Below are positions 8,365-16,664 of a DNA stretch of 43,031 nt, piece after piece (positions within the stretch are counted from its first letter, which is position 1; every line of letters begins with the position of its first letter). This DNA is from Gammaproteobacteria bacterium (GTDB lineage: Bacteria; Pseudomonadota; Gammaproteobacteria; Pseudomonadales; Pseudohongiellaceae), in the NCBI GenBank assembly GCA_002731775.1, contig PCCP01000039.1:3910-46940 (forward strand), in the 5' to 3' direction. Below the pieces are notes generated by a model. It saw nothing but the letters and a program-made list of their open reading frames with translations, searched no databases and was not told the origin of the DNA. A program made the position numbers and the translations under genes.

Positions 8365-9180
8365 CTAAACAGGAACCGCCCGGTACAGTTCCCTGCGCAG
8401 CAAGCCCTGAGCACAGGCTTTGCTGCCATTGACCCGGCGAACTCGTTCATCGGCGGCAAAGTTCTCACCCTTCAAACTATCCAGCTCATCGCTGTACTGC
8501 TGCAGCTTTTCATTCATCAGCGCCATGGAGATAGCAAATTCTTCGCTTAGATCGATCTGGTCTGTCAGTTTCCAGCCTGTCTGCGCCAGCAACTGTGGAT
8601 AGGGCTGCTTGATCTCGGCAAAAGGAGGGCCTGCGGCGAGTACCAGTTGCTGCTCTGCTTTCGAAAGATTTTCCACAGGAAAGATCACCGGAAATACCAT
8701 ACAGCCATCGGCACTGACACTGCGTCTGCACTCCAACAGAACCATCTCTTTGTCGGCAAGGCAGCAAAGTACATCTGAATGAAAAATCACATCGAAGCAG
8801 GCATTTGCGAATGGCAAGGAACTACCCGAAGCGGCGGTTATCGACACCAGATCCGCGAGGCCATCCTTTACCGCCCGCTTGTAGCCAATACGGAGACCCT
8901 CTAAAGGCAGGTCAGTCAGCATCGCCCTGCAGCCGGTTTGCGCGGTGAGATATAGCCCGGGCCAGCCAGCACCTGCGCCGAGTTCCAGCAAGTGGCTGCT
9001 ATCGCTCAAGCTCATCAACTCGATAATTGTCTGAATTTCATCGACGGTGGTCCAGCTGGATGCGCCGTAATCACAGCCACAGACACAGCGCTCAATTTCC
9101 CTGGCCAGTTCAGACTCCGCATGACGATAGCCTTCGACGAATCGATCATGGACGGCTTGCTCTGACAGGACAGTAGTCAT
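8365..9180 (-). CDS. Class I SAM-dependent methyltransferase
   Basis: The 271-residue protein shows the class I Rossmann motifs in order: motif I LLELGAGAGWPGLYL, an acidic strand-2 end AMLTDLP, SLPFANACFDVIFHSDVLCCL for motifs II/III, and LLECRRSVSADGCMVF for the strand-5 region. It is cytoplasmic, without signal peptide or membrane segments. The substrate is not evident; the arrangement resembles small-molecule methyltransferases rather than RNA or DNA enzymes. The next gene upstream on this strand ends at 10938, with a divergent GST gene between, so this gene is probably transcribed alone. The ATG start is at 9180; a long C-terminal tail after residue 200 is rich in charged residues. Confidence 0.8.
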   Translation of the reverse strand: MTTVLSEQAVHDRFVEGYRHAESELAREIERCVCGCDYGASSWTTVDEIQTIIELMSLSDSSHLLELGAGAGWPGLYLTAQTGCRAMLTDLPLEGLRIGYKRAVKDGLADLVSITAASGSSLPFANACFDVIFHSDVLCCLADKEMVLLECRRSVSADGCMVFPVIFPVENLSKAEQQLVLAAGPPFAEIKQPYPQLLAQTGWKLTDQIDLSEEFAISMALMNEKLQQYSDELDSLKGENFAADERVRRVNGSKACAQGLLRRELYRAVPV

Positions 9181-9464
9181 GGGAATCCCGGAATCTTCAG
9201 GCTGATAACTCGTGGTAGCGCGGTATAGGAAGAATAGAAGCTATCGCTTTCCAAGTCCAAGCCTGCTTGCTCAGGAAATATCACTAATGCCGTACTATGT
9301 TAACCAATCCAGTGCTTCGTTTGCCCTTCGATTAGTCGTTTTGAAATTGTTGAAGTCTCAATGCGCAGCTTCTCCCACCGCTTTCCCTGGCATCCAGCAT
9401 TAAATAGAGAACGATAAGAATTCTCAATCAACTCGAGCTGGGATTTAGCTGGCTGTCCAGATTC

Positions 9465-9521
9465 ATGAATGTGACTAGAATAATTAGTTGCCAAGTTGCA
9501 GGCGTGCCCTTGAGGCGATAA
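9465..9521 (+). CDS. Possible 18-residue leader ORF upstream of the GST-like gene
   Basis: ATG at 9465 opens a frame of 18 codons (MNVTRIISCQVAGVPLRR) that stops at TAA 9519-9521. Its last eleven codons and the stop form the first copy of the 36-base tandem repeat. The second copy, in the same frame, ends four bases before the GST start. There is no strong ribosome-binding site, so translation is uncertain; it is listed because the duplication falls exactly on codon and stop boundaries. Confidence 0.2.
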   Translation: MNVTRIISCQVAGVPLRR

Positions 9522-9557
9522 AGTTGCCAAGTTGCAGGCGTGCCCTTCAGGCGGTAA
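9486..9557 (+). repeat. 36-base tandem direct repeat ahead of the GST-like gene
   Basis: Copies 9486-9521 and 9522-9557 match at 34 of 36 positions by direct comparison; both begin AGTTGCCAAGTTGCAGGC and end in TAA. The second copy supplies AGGCGG, the likely ribosome-binding sequence for the ATG at 9562; the first has GAGGCG at the same place. This looks like a recent duplication of a translation-initiation region. Confidence 0.85.
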
Positions 9558-9561
9558 AACT

Positions 9562-10617
9562 ATGACAGAATCAGATACAGCACTGGAATTGATGGGTGTG
9601 CCGGGTTCGCCCTACACCCGGAAGATGCTGGCGCTGCTCAGATATCGTCGCATCCCCTACCATCTGCTGCCGGGCAGTCGTCATCTACTGGCTGCGGACA
9701 GCGGCCGCTTCAGATCACGCCCACAGCCAAAGGTAGCATTACTGCCAACGTTCTACCTGAAAGATGAAACCGGCACCGAGCGGGCAGTGTGCGATACCAC
9801 GCCACTGATTCGTGAATTCGAAGTCCGCTATGCCGGCAGGTCGGTGATTCCGGAACATCCGGCGCTGGCATTCATCGACTATCTGTTGGAGGACTACGCC
9901 GACGAATGGCTGACCAAGCCGATGTTCCATTATCGCTGGAGCTATGCTGAAGACATCAGCAAGGCAGGGCAGATGCTACCGAGATGGAATAATACGACGG
10001 CCGATGAACTGCAGATTGCCCAAAAATCCAGGCAGATATCGGAATTACAGATCTCCCGATTGCACTATGTTGGGTCCAGTGAGCTCACACGGGAGACTAT
10101 CGAGCAAAGTTTTGACCGCTTGTTAACATTATTGGACAAGCATCTGCAGCAGTTCCCTTTCTTGCTCGGAAACAGACCCGCAGCCTGTGATTTCGCAATC
10201 TATGGCCAACTCACCTGCCTGGCGTTGTTCGACCCAACGCCGCAACAAAAAGTGATAGAGCAGGCACCGCGCGTTTATGCATGGACCGAGTCGATGGAAG
10301 ACCTCTCCGGTTACGAGACTTTGAAAGATGACTGGATTAAGCCGGCAAGTCTGCCGCAGACTCTGCTAGCACTGTTACAGGAAGTGGGACGTATTTACGT
10401 TCCCTATCTGCTTGCCAACGCGAAATCAGTGGCCAATTCTGAGCAAGAGATGGTGATGGAATTAGATGGCAAACCCTGGCGACAGAGCCCATTCCGCTAT
10501 CAAGCCAAATGCCTGCAATGGATTCGGCAGGAATTTTCCAGATTATCGGACGGTGATCGAAACTTACTTGAAAACCAGCTTCACCCAACTGCAGTACTCG
10601 ACCTCTTCAGCGACTAA
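9562..10617 (+). CDS. Glutathione S-transferase-like protein with C-terminal extension
   Basis: The 351-residue protein starts with a thioredoxin-fold GST N-domain (ELMGVPGSPYTRKMLALLRYRRIPY), continues with a linker containing LPTFYLKDETG and CDTTPLIREFE, and then an all-helical GST C-domain with FPFLLGNRPAACDFAIYGQL, the usual GNRPSxADF-type motif. It is longer than a typical GST of 200-230 residues; the extra 100 residues at the C-terminus are unassigned. The Ser or Tyr in GSPYTRK could activate glutathione, but many such proteins have other or no known activity. ATG at 9562 is preferred over the TTG at 9532 because the duplicated AGGCGG sits just upstream. A small membrane protein gene follows 46 bases downstream. 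Confidence 0.75.
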   Translation: MTESDTALELMGVPGSPYTRKMLALLRYRRIPYHLLPGSRHLLAADSGRFRSRPQPKVALLPTFYLKDETGTERAVCDTTPLIREFEVRYAGRSVIPEHPALAFIDYLLEDYADEWLTKPMFHYRWSYAEDISKAGQMLPRWNNTTADELQIAQKSRQISELQISRLHYVGSSELTRETIEQSFDRLLTLLDKHLQQFPFLLGNRPAACDFAIYGQLTCLALFDPTPQQKVIEQAPRVYAWTESMEDLSGYETLKDDWIKPASLPQTLLALLQEVGRIYVPYLLANAKSVANSEQEMVMELDGKPWRQSPFRYQAKCLQWIRQEFSRLSDGDRNLLENQLHPTAVLDLFSD

Positions 10618-10648
10618 AGAATTTCCAAAGTTGGTCGTATCAAGTGCT

Positions 10649-10655
10649 AAGGAGG
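10649..10655 (+). promoter_or_regulatory. Strong ribosome-binding site of the small membrane protein gene
   Basis: AAGGAGG, a near-perfect anti-Shine-Dalgarno match, ends eight bases before ATG 10664. It is the strongest such site I noticed in the non-ribosomal part of the window and is the main argument that the short ORF is real. Confidence 0.75.
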
Positions 10656-10663
10656 ATCGAAGG

Positions 10664-10864
10664 ATGAGCTGGCAACTGATTCTATCTTTCACAACGACTA
10701 TACCGGCGTTGCTAATAGCCACATTTCTGGCGCTTAGTATTTCCTATAGACGCTACAGGATTTTTCAATACAACAGGCAAAGATACCTGACCGGTCCTGC
10801 CCATTTCGAGCACAGCCGATGTAAATGTCAGTGCTATATTTGGGAAAGAGATCTACGTGGGTAG
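10664..10864 (+). CDS. Small membrane protein with CxCxC motif, unknown function
   Basis: A 66-residue ORF with one N-terminal membrane helix (LILSFTTTIPALLIATFLALSI) followed by a strongly basic stretch (YRRYRIFQYNRQRY). The positive-inside rule then predicts that the C-terminal part faces the cytoplasm. Near the end is HSRCKCQCYIW, three cysteines spaced CxCxC with a nearby His, a possible metal or redox site. The ribosome-binding site at 10649-10655 is excellent. It lies 46 bases after the GST-like gene on the same strand, so the two are probably co-transcribed. I do not recognise a family; a chance ORF is possible but the initiation signal argues against it. Confidence 0.55.
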   Translation: MSWQLILSFTTTIPALLIATFLALSISYRRYRIFQYNRQRYLTGPAHFEHSRCKCQCYIWERDLRG

Positions 10865-10937
10865 CTGCAATAGATCCGCATTCCTGTCCATCATCATGCG
10901 CACACGCGGTATCGATACATCAACCCGGTCTGTCGAT

Positions 10938-12473
10938 TCAAGTCGGCAGTTGTCCCACCAGCATATGGGGTTTAACGAGAGATCGCTCCAGCACATCAAA
11001 CAGCAATTCGGTGAGAATAGCCAAACCAGCGGCGGGTATCGCCCCCTGCAATATCAAGCTGGTATCGTTTAAAGCCAATCCGGTGACAATAGGCTCTCCC
11101 AGCCCACCCGCGCCGATGAATGCCGCTAGCGTAGCAGTGCCGATAGAGATGATCGCCGCCGTCTTCACGCCGGTTAGAACATTCGGCAATGCCAGGGGCA
11201 CCAGCACATGCACGAGTTGCTGGATGCGGGTCATGCCCAGCGCTTCGGCCACACGCTTCAACACCGGATCGATAGTCAGCAGGGCGGTGATGGTACTTCT
11301 CAGAATCGGCAGCAAGGAATACATGAAGAGGGCAATGATCGCCGGCTTCTGACCGATGCCAAACAGCGGTATCATCAAGGCCAGCAGCGCTATTGAAGGC
11401 ACAGTTTGCAGTAGGCCCGCGATATAAAGCATGGAGCGGGACAGGCGGCGGGAGCGGTAGATAGTAATACCCAGAGGCAGGCCCACCGCGCATCCCAAAA
11501 GCAGTGCTATGAGAGTCAACTGAACGTGTACCAGGGTGTTACGCCACAGCCTGGGCCATATTGAGGTCGCCGTCGCACTGATATTGTCACTAAGTGCCAC
11601 CAGACCCTCTTCCGCCAGAAACTCCCCCGCGACTTCGGCGAAAGATTTACCATCCAGCATCACTCGACCGTTGAGATCGCGCATGCGGGCATCATCGATT
11701 AGACCGGCGAGCCGATTGATGATATTACGCGCGTCAACAGGCAATTCGGCGTTTATTAAGGGCGCGCCGAAATAGTGCGGGAAAAACTCCAGATCATCTT
11801 CCAGTAATTGCAGGTCGTAGCGATCGAGATCGCCGTCGGTGGAAAAGGCATCGGTTACATCGATGGTGCCGTCATCGATAGCCTGGTAAGCGAGACCATG
11901 ATCCATTCCTGTTGGCTGCTGCGAGAAACCGTATGCGCTAACCAGGCCAGGCCAACCATCTGCTCGATTGAGAAATTCGATGCTGAAGCCCATCTCGATG
12001 TCGGGTTGAGTAACCAATTCCGAAACAGTACTAATACCCAGCTGGTCTGCATAATCTCGTTTTATCGCAAGTGCATAGGTGTTATTGAAACCAAACGATG
12101 GCAATATTTCCACGGCCTCGCCTGTCAACCGGGCGTTGAGATTTTCGAGACTGGGCTCACCGTCGTAATTAAGGATAACCTGGCCCAGTGTGCCGGTATA
12201 CTCAACATAGACATCCACCTCCTTGGTACGCAATGCTTCATAGATGATCAGGGTTCCAGTCATGCCAAATTTTCTGTCCACTTCGTAACCGGCGTGCTCA
12301 AATAATTGCGATATCACCTCGGCCAGCAGATAATTTTCATTGAAGTTCTTGCTGCCTACCGTTATCGAAAGCGGTTCATCGCCGGCCATTGCCGTATTTG
12401 CAATGAGGCACAGTGACATCATTAATATCCGCAACACCGACAGAACCAACGGGTTTGCAATGGACCATTTCAT
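10938..12473 (-). CDS. ABC importer: substrate-binding domain fused to permease (glycine-betaine/OpuB type)
   Basis: The 511-residue protein joins two modules. Residues 1-30 are a signal peptide (cleavage near ANTAMA). Residues about 32-300 form an OpuBC/ProX-type binding domain, with ITVGSKNFNENYLLAEVISQL and VDVYVEYTGTLGQVIL. Residues about 310-500 form an OpuBB-type permease with LGCAVGLPLGITIYRSRRL, LLQTVPSIALLALMIPLFGIG and EALGMTRIQQLVHVLVPLALP, the ATPase-coupling EAA region. Relatives import glycine betaine, choline, carnitine or ergothioneine. The binding-domain-first order is the reverse of well-known fusions such as OpuABC, where it follows the permease. The start overlaps the ATPase stop by 4 bases, so the two are translationally coupled. 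The exact substrate cannot be read from the sequence. Confidence 0.85.
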   Translation of the reverse strand: MKWSIANPLVLSVLRILMMSLCLIANTAMAGDEPLSITVGSKNFNENYLLAEVISQLFEHAGYEVDRKFGMTGTLIIYEALRTKEVDVYVEYTGTLGQVILNYDGEPSLENLNARLTGEAVEILPSFGFNNTYALAIKRDYADQLGISTVSELVTQPDIEMGFSIEFLNRADGWPGLVSAYGFSQQPTGMDHGLAYQAIDDGTIDVTDAFSTDGDLDRYDLQLLEDDLEFFPHYFGAPLINAELPVDARNIINRLAGLIDDARMRDLNGRVMLDGKSFAEVAGEFLAEEGLVALSDNISATATSIWPRLWRNTLVHVQLTLIALLLGCAVGLPLGITIYRSRRLSRSMLYIAGLLQTVPSIALLALMIPLFGIGQKPAIIALFMYSLLPILRSTITALLTIDPVLKRVAEALGMTRIQQLVHVLVPLALPNVLTGVKTAAIISIGTATLAAFIGAGGLGEPIVTGLALNDTSLILQGAIPAAGLAILTELLFDVLERSLVKPHMLVGQLPT

Positions 12474-13210
12474 ACTACGGGGCCTCCGGCATGGAACAGG
12501 GCCTGAACATAGTCGCTGGCCGGGTTATTCTGAATCTCTGCCACCGAACCCTGCTGCTCGATCCTGCCGTCGCGCATCACGATAATTTCCTGTGCCAGTT
12601 TGATCGCTTCAAACATGTCGTGGGTAACCAGCACCATAGAACGGGTTTCTGCCTGCTGCAATTTGAGGAATTCCTGTTGAATGCTGACCCGAGTCACCGG
12701 ATCGAGCGCGGAAAAGGGCTCATCCAATAACAGCAACGGTGGGTTTAACATCATCGCGCGGCACAGACTCACCCGTTGTTGCTGGCCCCCTGACAGGCTG
12801 AAGGGGTAGCGATCACTCAGCTCCCTATCCAGCTCCAGTAATTGCATGAGAGTGTGAAATCGAATTTTTGTATCTTGTTCCGACCATCGCTGCAACGTTG
12901 CCATCAGTGTGATGTTTTCGAATACCGACATGTGCGGAAATAAACCAGCTCCCTGCACGCTATAACCAATTGCCAGTCGCTTGTCTGTAATTTTCCCGTT
13001 AGTGATGGGTGATCCAAAAACTGAGACCTGACCCCGTTCAGGAATAATCAGGCCATTGGCGATCTGAATCAGTGTGGATTTACCACTACCGCTGGCACCG
13101 ACGATAGCCGTGGTGATGTTGGCCGTGATGCTCAGTGACAAGCCATTGAGTATTGTCTTATCGCCGTAAGACTTCGTAATATCGTTATACTCAATGCAGG
13201 GAATAGGCAT
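12470..13210 (-). CDS. ABC transporter ATP-binding protein (glycine-betaine/OpuBA type)
   Basis: The 246-residue protein has a complete ABC ATPase set: Walker A GASGSGKST near residue 38, a Q-loop in GYSVQGAGLFPHMSV, signature LSGGQQQRVSLCRAM, Walker B LLLLDEPFSALD and switch His in VTHDMFEA. It lacks the C-terminal CBS domains of OpuCA/ProV-type ATPases, so regulation by ionic strength through CBS is not expected. Its ATG overlaps the stop of the upstream metallohydrolase gene by one base (TAATG), and its stop overlaps the permease start. It should energise the adjacent SBP-permease fusion at the inner membrane. Confidence 0.9.
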   Translation of the reverse strand: MPIPCIEYNDITKSYGDKTILNGLSLSITANITTAIVGASGSGKSTLIQIANGLIIPERGQVSVFGSPITNGKITDKRLAIGYSVQGAGLFPHMSVFENITLMATLQRWSEQDTKIRFHTLMQLLELDRELSDRYPFSLSGGQQQRVSLCRAMMLNPPLLLLDEPFSALDPVTRVSIQQEFLKLQQAETRSMVLVTHDMFEAIKLAQEIIVMRDGRIEQQGSVAEIQNNPASDYVQALFHAGGPVV

Positions 13211-15759
13211 TATAAATTGCTGCGGTAAACCTGACGCGCCTGTTCAAACTGCCCGAATACATGGGCCCTCTCCTGCTCGGATCGCCATCCTGGCCAGTCG
13301 GCCGCCAACTCCTCCAGCCTGTCGATCCATCGCAGAGCATAGGCCGCCGCGTCTGGTTTGCGGATCGGCTCATTCCCGACCTGGAACCAGATTGGGTTAG
13401 TGAACGCCTGCACATAGCCAACGTCCATGGGAAAGCGTTGCGCTGGATCACCTTCCGTACGCAGATGACACCAACCACTGTGTTCTATCTCCAGCTCTAC
13501 CGATAAATTTAAGCTATTGCGATTGCCACGCAAGGGAAATTCTTCCACCACTTCACCATTGCACACCAATACCACCGCATCTAATTCTATAACTGAACGC
13601 AGGCGACCACTAATGGTTATGATGCCACCACTGGCGGGCAAATCGATGGTATCTCCCGGCAAGGCGGTGCCCACTTCCATTTCCAATAACGGCCCAGAGC
13701 TAACGAAAGCCCTTCCCCGCTTCAGTGCATCGAACCAGGCCTTCATGCCCAATCCCTGGTTACCGGTATAGACATAGGTTCGCACCGAGCCGATTAATTT
13801 ACTGCGGTGCAGCGAGCTAATAGAGTCTTCGCCGCCCGTGGCCACCACGTGCAGGCCATTGTTCCAGACCGCGTACAGTGGAAAGAAGCCGGCACGACTG
13901 GCATCGGACAATTCCAACGCATCGGTAGTCCCCAGTGCCGCGTCGACAATAAAACCTTTGCCACCACCAAGATTTTCCTCCAGCGGATCAGCCTCACCCA
14001 GATAAGGGTGGACGTAGCCGGTAAAGGCTCCCTGTGCCTTTGCCTTGATAAACATGTCGGTATTGCTGGGATACAGGCTTTCGACGGCCGTACCTTCATA
14101 GCCGGTGACGAACGGGGAGATTAGATGATCCCGCATGCCGAACATGAAGACGTGACCATAGAAAGGCGGCCTGAACTCTTGACCCACCACCACAATCTGA
14201 TCGTCCGTTGAGAGCGGATGTGCGCCCCCGCCAGGGACGAAATAATGATAGTCCAGTATGCGATTGTCCTTGTTGGCAACTTGCTCCAGTACCAGGTCCT
14301 GATCTTCGGCCCGCGACATCTTCATCAGGTTTTCCAGGGTGTTATGGAGGTTGCCTCCATAGTTGGCATGGACATGGGTAGAAGCGCTGTACCAGCCTTT
14401 GGCGCCCATGTCAGTCATCTGCTCCAGCTCTACCGTCAGCTGCGCCACCTCCCCGACCCGGATATCTACCGTAACTTCCTGGGGAAAGTATTCGAAACCT
14501 TTAACCACTGTCAGGTCGGTTTCACCCACCGGCAACATCAGCTCGAACTCACCGGCATTGTGGAATATCAAATCGCCCCTGGTACCGGCGCGGGCATAGG
14601 CATCCACCGGAGTGTAAAATTTCCCATCGGCGGCGGTGAGGTGAATCCGATTATGAGCCAGGGCGCTATTTGATGCTTCCAGCACCCGTACTTTTAGCGC
14701 ACCCATTGGCCGATTATAGTGTTGTTCCTTGATTGCGACGGACTTGATCTCGCCGCCATAGGTTTCCAGCAGCATTAGCTGTGAGAGCCCTGTCTCATTG
14801 CTGATGAACGCGATCCATTCGCCATCCGGCGACCATCTTGGGTGAAAGGCATCAAACTCGAAGAAGGTCATCTTGTAGGGTTCACCACCAGCAGTCGGTT
14901 GCACATAGAGATTGTTATACTGGTCAGCGGAACCGCTGGTGGAAGTATAGACGAAGCGCTTGCCGTCGATGGAGACATCGGGTCGGGTGCGGTAAAGGGT
15001 TTGTTCTGCCAACACCGTTGTTGCCTGCAATATGCCATTTTCGATAGCAGGAACTCTCAGCACATTACCCGAACCCAGCGGCACATCCCGATTGGATACC
15101 AATAGTAACTCGCTGCCATCAGGCAGCCAGGCCGGTGCGATGTGCATGTCCCAACTGCCGAAGTAGAGCCGACTGCGACCAAAGTCATTATCCCGGGTTA
15201 CCGCTACAGGGTCCCCGCGCCACTGGCCGTTCTCGATATCCCGCACATAGACATTGAAATAACCATTGGGGTTGGTAGAAACATACGCTACCCGGGAACC
15301 ATCCGGCGAAAAAACCGGGTCGGTATAGATCTCCTGATCATCGGTTAGTTTACTAAGCTCGCCGGTCTCAGTGTTGAGTATCTCTAGCTGGATGCGCTGA
15401 TGATCATAATCGGCGGTGTAAATTATCCAGCGCCCGTCCGGCGACCAATCCGGTGAAGAATGATAAGCCTGGTTGTAAGTCAGTTCGTGGGCAATGCCAT
15501 CTGCCGGTTTTACTTTCCAGATACTGCCCTGCATAGCGACAGCTAGCCACTGTCCGTCCGGTGACCAGTCTGGTGCCCAGGGCGTCGAGCTTGGCGAAGG
15601 CGGGAAGTAGAAGTTGTGCATGTAGTTGCCGCCACTGCGAGCCGCGGAATAAACCTCGCTCTGGGCGATGAGAGAATCGCTTAACAACATCATGGAGACC
15701 AGGCCGGACAAAACCGTGATGAGCTTGCGCCTGATGAATTTCCGTGTGGTGAATTGCAT
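13210..15759 (-). CDS. Exported TolB-like propeller plus CehA/McbA-type metallohydrolase
   Basis: The 849-residue protein starts with a signal peptide (RRKLITVLSGLVSMMLLSDSLIAQ). Six PD40/WD40-like units follow, recognisable by WSPDG-type motifs (DWSPDGQWLAVA, DWSPDGRWIIYTA, VFSPDGSRVAYVS, AWLPDGSELLLVS, a weaker VSIDGKRFVYTS, RWSPDGEWIAFIS), forming a TolB-like beta-propeller. The C-terminal half is a PHP-like metallohydrolase of the CehA/McbA type, with metal-site candidates STHVHANYGG, GQEFRPPFYGHVF and GYVHPY. Relatives hydrolyse carbamate, ester or peptide bonds. ATG 15759 is chosen over an upstream start at 15801 because the signal peptide begins there and AGGAG lies upstream. The gene is coupled to the ABC ATPase by a one-base stop/start overlap, suggesting that the enzyme releases or processes the importer's substrate in the periplasm. 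Confidence 0.8.
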   Translation of the reverse strand: MQFTTRKFIRRKLITVLSGLVSMMLLSDSLIAQSEVYSAARSGGNYMHNFYFPPSPSSTPWAPDWSPDGQWLAVAMQGSIWKVKPADGIAHELTYNQAYHSSPDWSPDGRWIIYTADYDHQRIQLEILNTETGELSKLTDDQEIYTDPVFSPDGSRVAYVSTNPNGYFNVYVRDIENGQWRGDPVAVTRDNDFGRSRLYFGSWDMHIAPAWLPDGSELLLVSNRDVPLGSGNVLRVPAIENGILQATTVLAEQTLYRTRPDVSIDGKRFVYTSTSGSADQYNNLYVQPTAGGEPYKMTFFEFDAFHPRWSPDGEWIAFISNETGLSQLMLLETYGGEIKSVAIKEQHYNRPMGALKVRVLEASNSALAHNRIHLTAADGKFYTPVDAYARAGTRGDLIFHNAGEFELMLPVGETDLTVVKGFEYFPQEVTVDIRVGEVAQLTVELEQMTDMGAKGWYSASTHVHANYGGNLHNTLENLMKMSRAEDQDLVLEQVANKDNRILDYHYFVPGGGAHPLSTDDQIVVVGQEFRPPFYGHVFMFGMRDHLISPFVTGYEGTAVESLYPSNTDMFIKAKAQGAFTGYVHPYLGEADPLEENLGGGKGFIVDAALGTTDALELSDASRAGFFPLYAVWNNGLHVVATGGEDSISSLHRSKLIGSVRTYVYTGNQGLGMKAWFDALKRGRAFVSSGPLLEMEVGTALPGDTIDLPASGGIITISGRLRSVIELDAVVLVCNGEVVEEFPLRGNRNSLNLSVELEIEHSGWCHLRTEGDPAQRFPMDVGYVQAFTNPIWFQVGNEPIRKPDAAAYALRWIDRLEELAADWPGWRSEQERAHVFGQFEQARQVYRSNL

Positions 15760-15851
15760 ATCCAAATGGTCTCCTGAGGTTTTCCTGGATGTTGAAGCCA
15801 AGACTATCCCAAACTGAGAACGAAGAGAAACTGCAGAGCCAGCTTAAGGCT

Positions 15852-16664
15852 TCAAACCCTGCCCAACGCAAAGCCTTTGGCGATGTGGTTTCTAACAAAG
15901 TAAATAACCAGGGCGCCGGGAATTATGGTCAACACACCCGCCGCGGCCAGTACACCCCAGTCCAGACCGGATGCCGATACCGTGCGGGTCATCACCGCAC
16001 TAATGGGCTTGGCGTCAGTTACGGTGAGAGTCCGAGCGATCAATAATTCAACCCAGGAGAACATGAAGCAGAAAAATGCAGCGACGCCGATGCCTGGAGC
16101 GATCAGTGGGGTGAAAATCTTTAGGAAGAATTTCGGGAAGGAGTAACCATCGATGTACGCTGTCTCATCGATCTCCTTCGGTACCCCGGACATAAATCCT
16201 TCCAGAATCCAAACCGCCAGAGGCACGTTAAACAGGCAGTGGGCCAGGGCTACGGCGATGTGCGTATCGATCAAACCAAAGGCCGAATACAGTTGGAAAA
16301 ATGGCAACACAAACACCGCCGACGGTGCCATGCGATTGGTAAGCAACCAGAAGAACAGATGCTTGTCGCCAATAAAATGATAACGGGAAAAGGCATAGGC
16401 AGCGGGCAGGGCAACGCCGATGGATATTACCGTGTTCATGACCACATAGATCATGGAGTTGATGTAGCCGTTGTACCAGGACGGATCGCTAAAGATGGTT
16501 AAGTAGTTATCGAAGGTAAAATTCTGTGGCCATAGACTAAAGGTAGAAAGGATTTCCTGATTAGTCTTGAAGCTCATGTTCAACAGCCAATAGATCGGCA
16601 GCATCAGAAACACGATATACAGTATCAACACCGCCAGTTTCAGATGATCCGATCTATCCCGCAT
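15852..16664 (-). CDS. glpQ: Glycerol ABC transporter permease GlpQ
   Basis: The 270-residue inner-membrane permease has about six hydrophobic segments, starting with LAVLILYIVFLMLPIYWLLNM. The ATPase-coupling EAA region is EIDETAYIDGYSFPKFFLKI, followed by the usual TPLIAPGIGVAAFFCFMFSW. It matches GlpQ of the glycerol importer by context: glpP lies immediately upstream with a one-base overlap. It is not the unrelated glycerophosphodiesterase that bears the same symbol in E. coli. The DUF2160 and glpV genes that should follow are 9.1 kb away; instead the CehA-type hydrolase starts 92 bases downstream, with no terminator visible between. Confidence 0.88.
   Translation of the reverse strand: MRDRSDHLKLAVLILYIVFLMLPIYWLLNMSFKTNQEILSTFSLWPQNFTFDNYLTIFSDPSWYNGYINSMIYVVMNTVISIGVALPAAYAFSRYHFIGDKHLFFWLLTNRMAPSAVFVLPFFQLYSAFGLIDTHIAVALAHCLFNVPLAVWILEGFMSGVPKEIDETAYIDGYSFPKFFLKIFTPLIAPGIGVAAFFCFMFSWVELLIARTLTVTDAKPISAVMTRTVSASGLDWGVLAAAGVLTIIPGALVIYFVRNHIAKGFALGRV

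Larger units (their letters stand above)
9181..9561. other. Intergenic region between divergent methyltransferase and GST-like genes
   Basis: This 381-base region must hold the promoters of both flanking genes. I found no convincing sigma-70 boxes. Its right end carries a 36-base tandem duplication (9486-9557) and a possible 18-codon leader ORF (9465-9521). Other open frames here have no recognisable similarity and poor start contexts. Confidence 0.6.

Noticed and set aside
9300..9530. 76-codon minus-strand frame in the gap before the GST-like gene
   Set aside because: No recognisable family, no ribosome-binding site, and it runs through the tandem repeat; not supported as a gene.
8253..10960. 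Similar 24-base stretches at the end of the antiporter gene (near 8253) and just past the end of the SBP-permease gene (near 10932), possible direct repeats of an insertion
   Set aside because: They match at about 20 of 24 positions, which is expected by chance a few times among all pairs in a 43 kb window, and they do not flank a coherent element.
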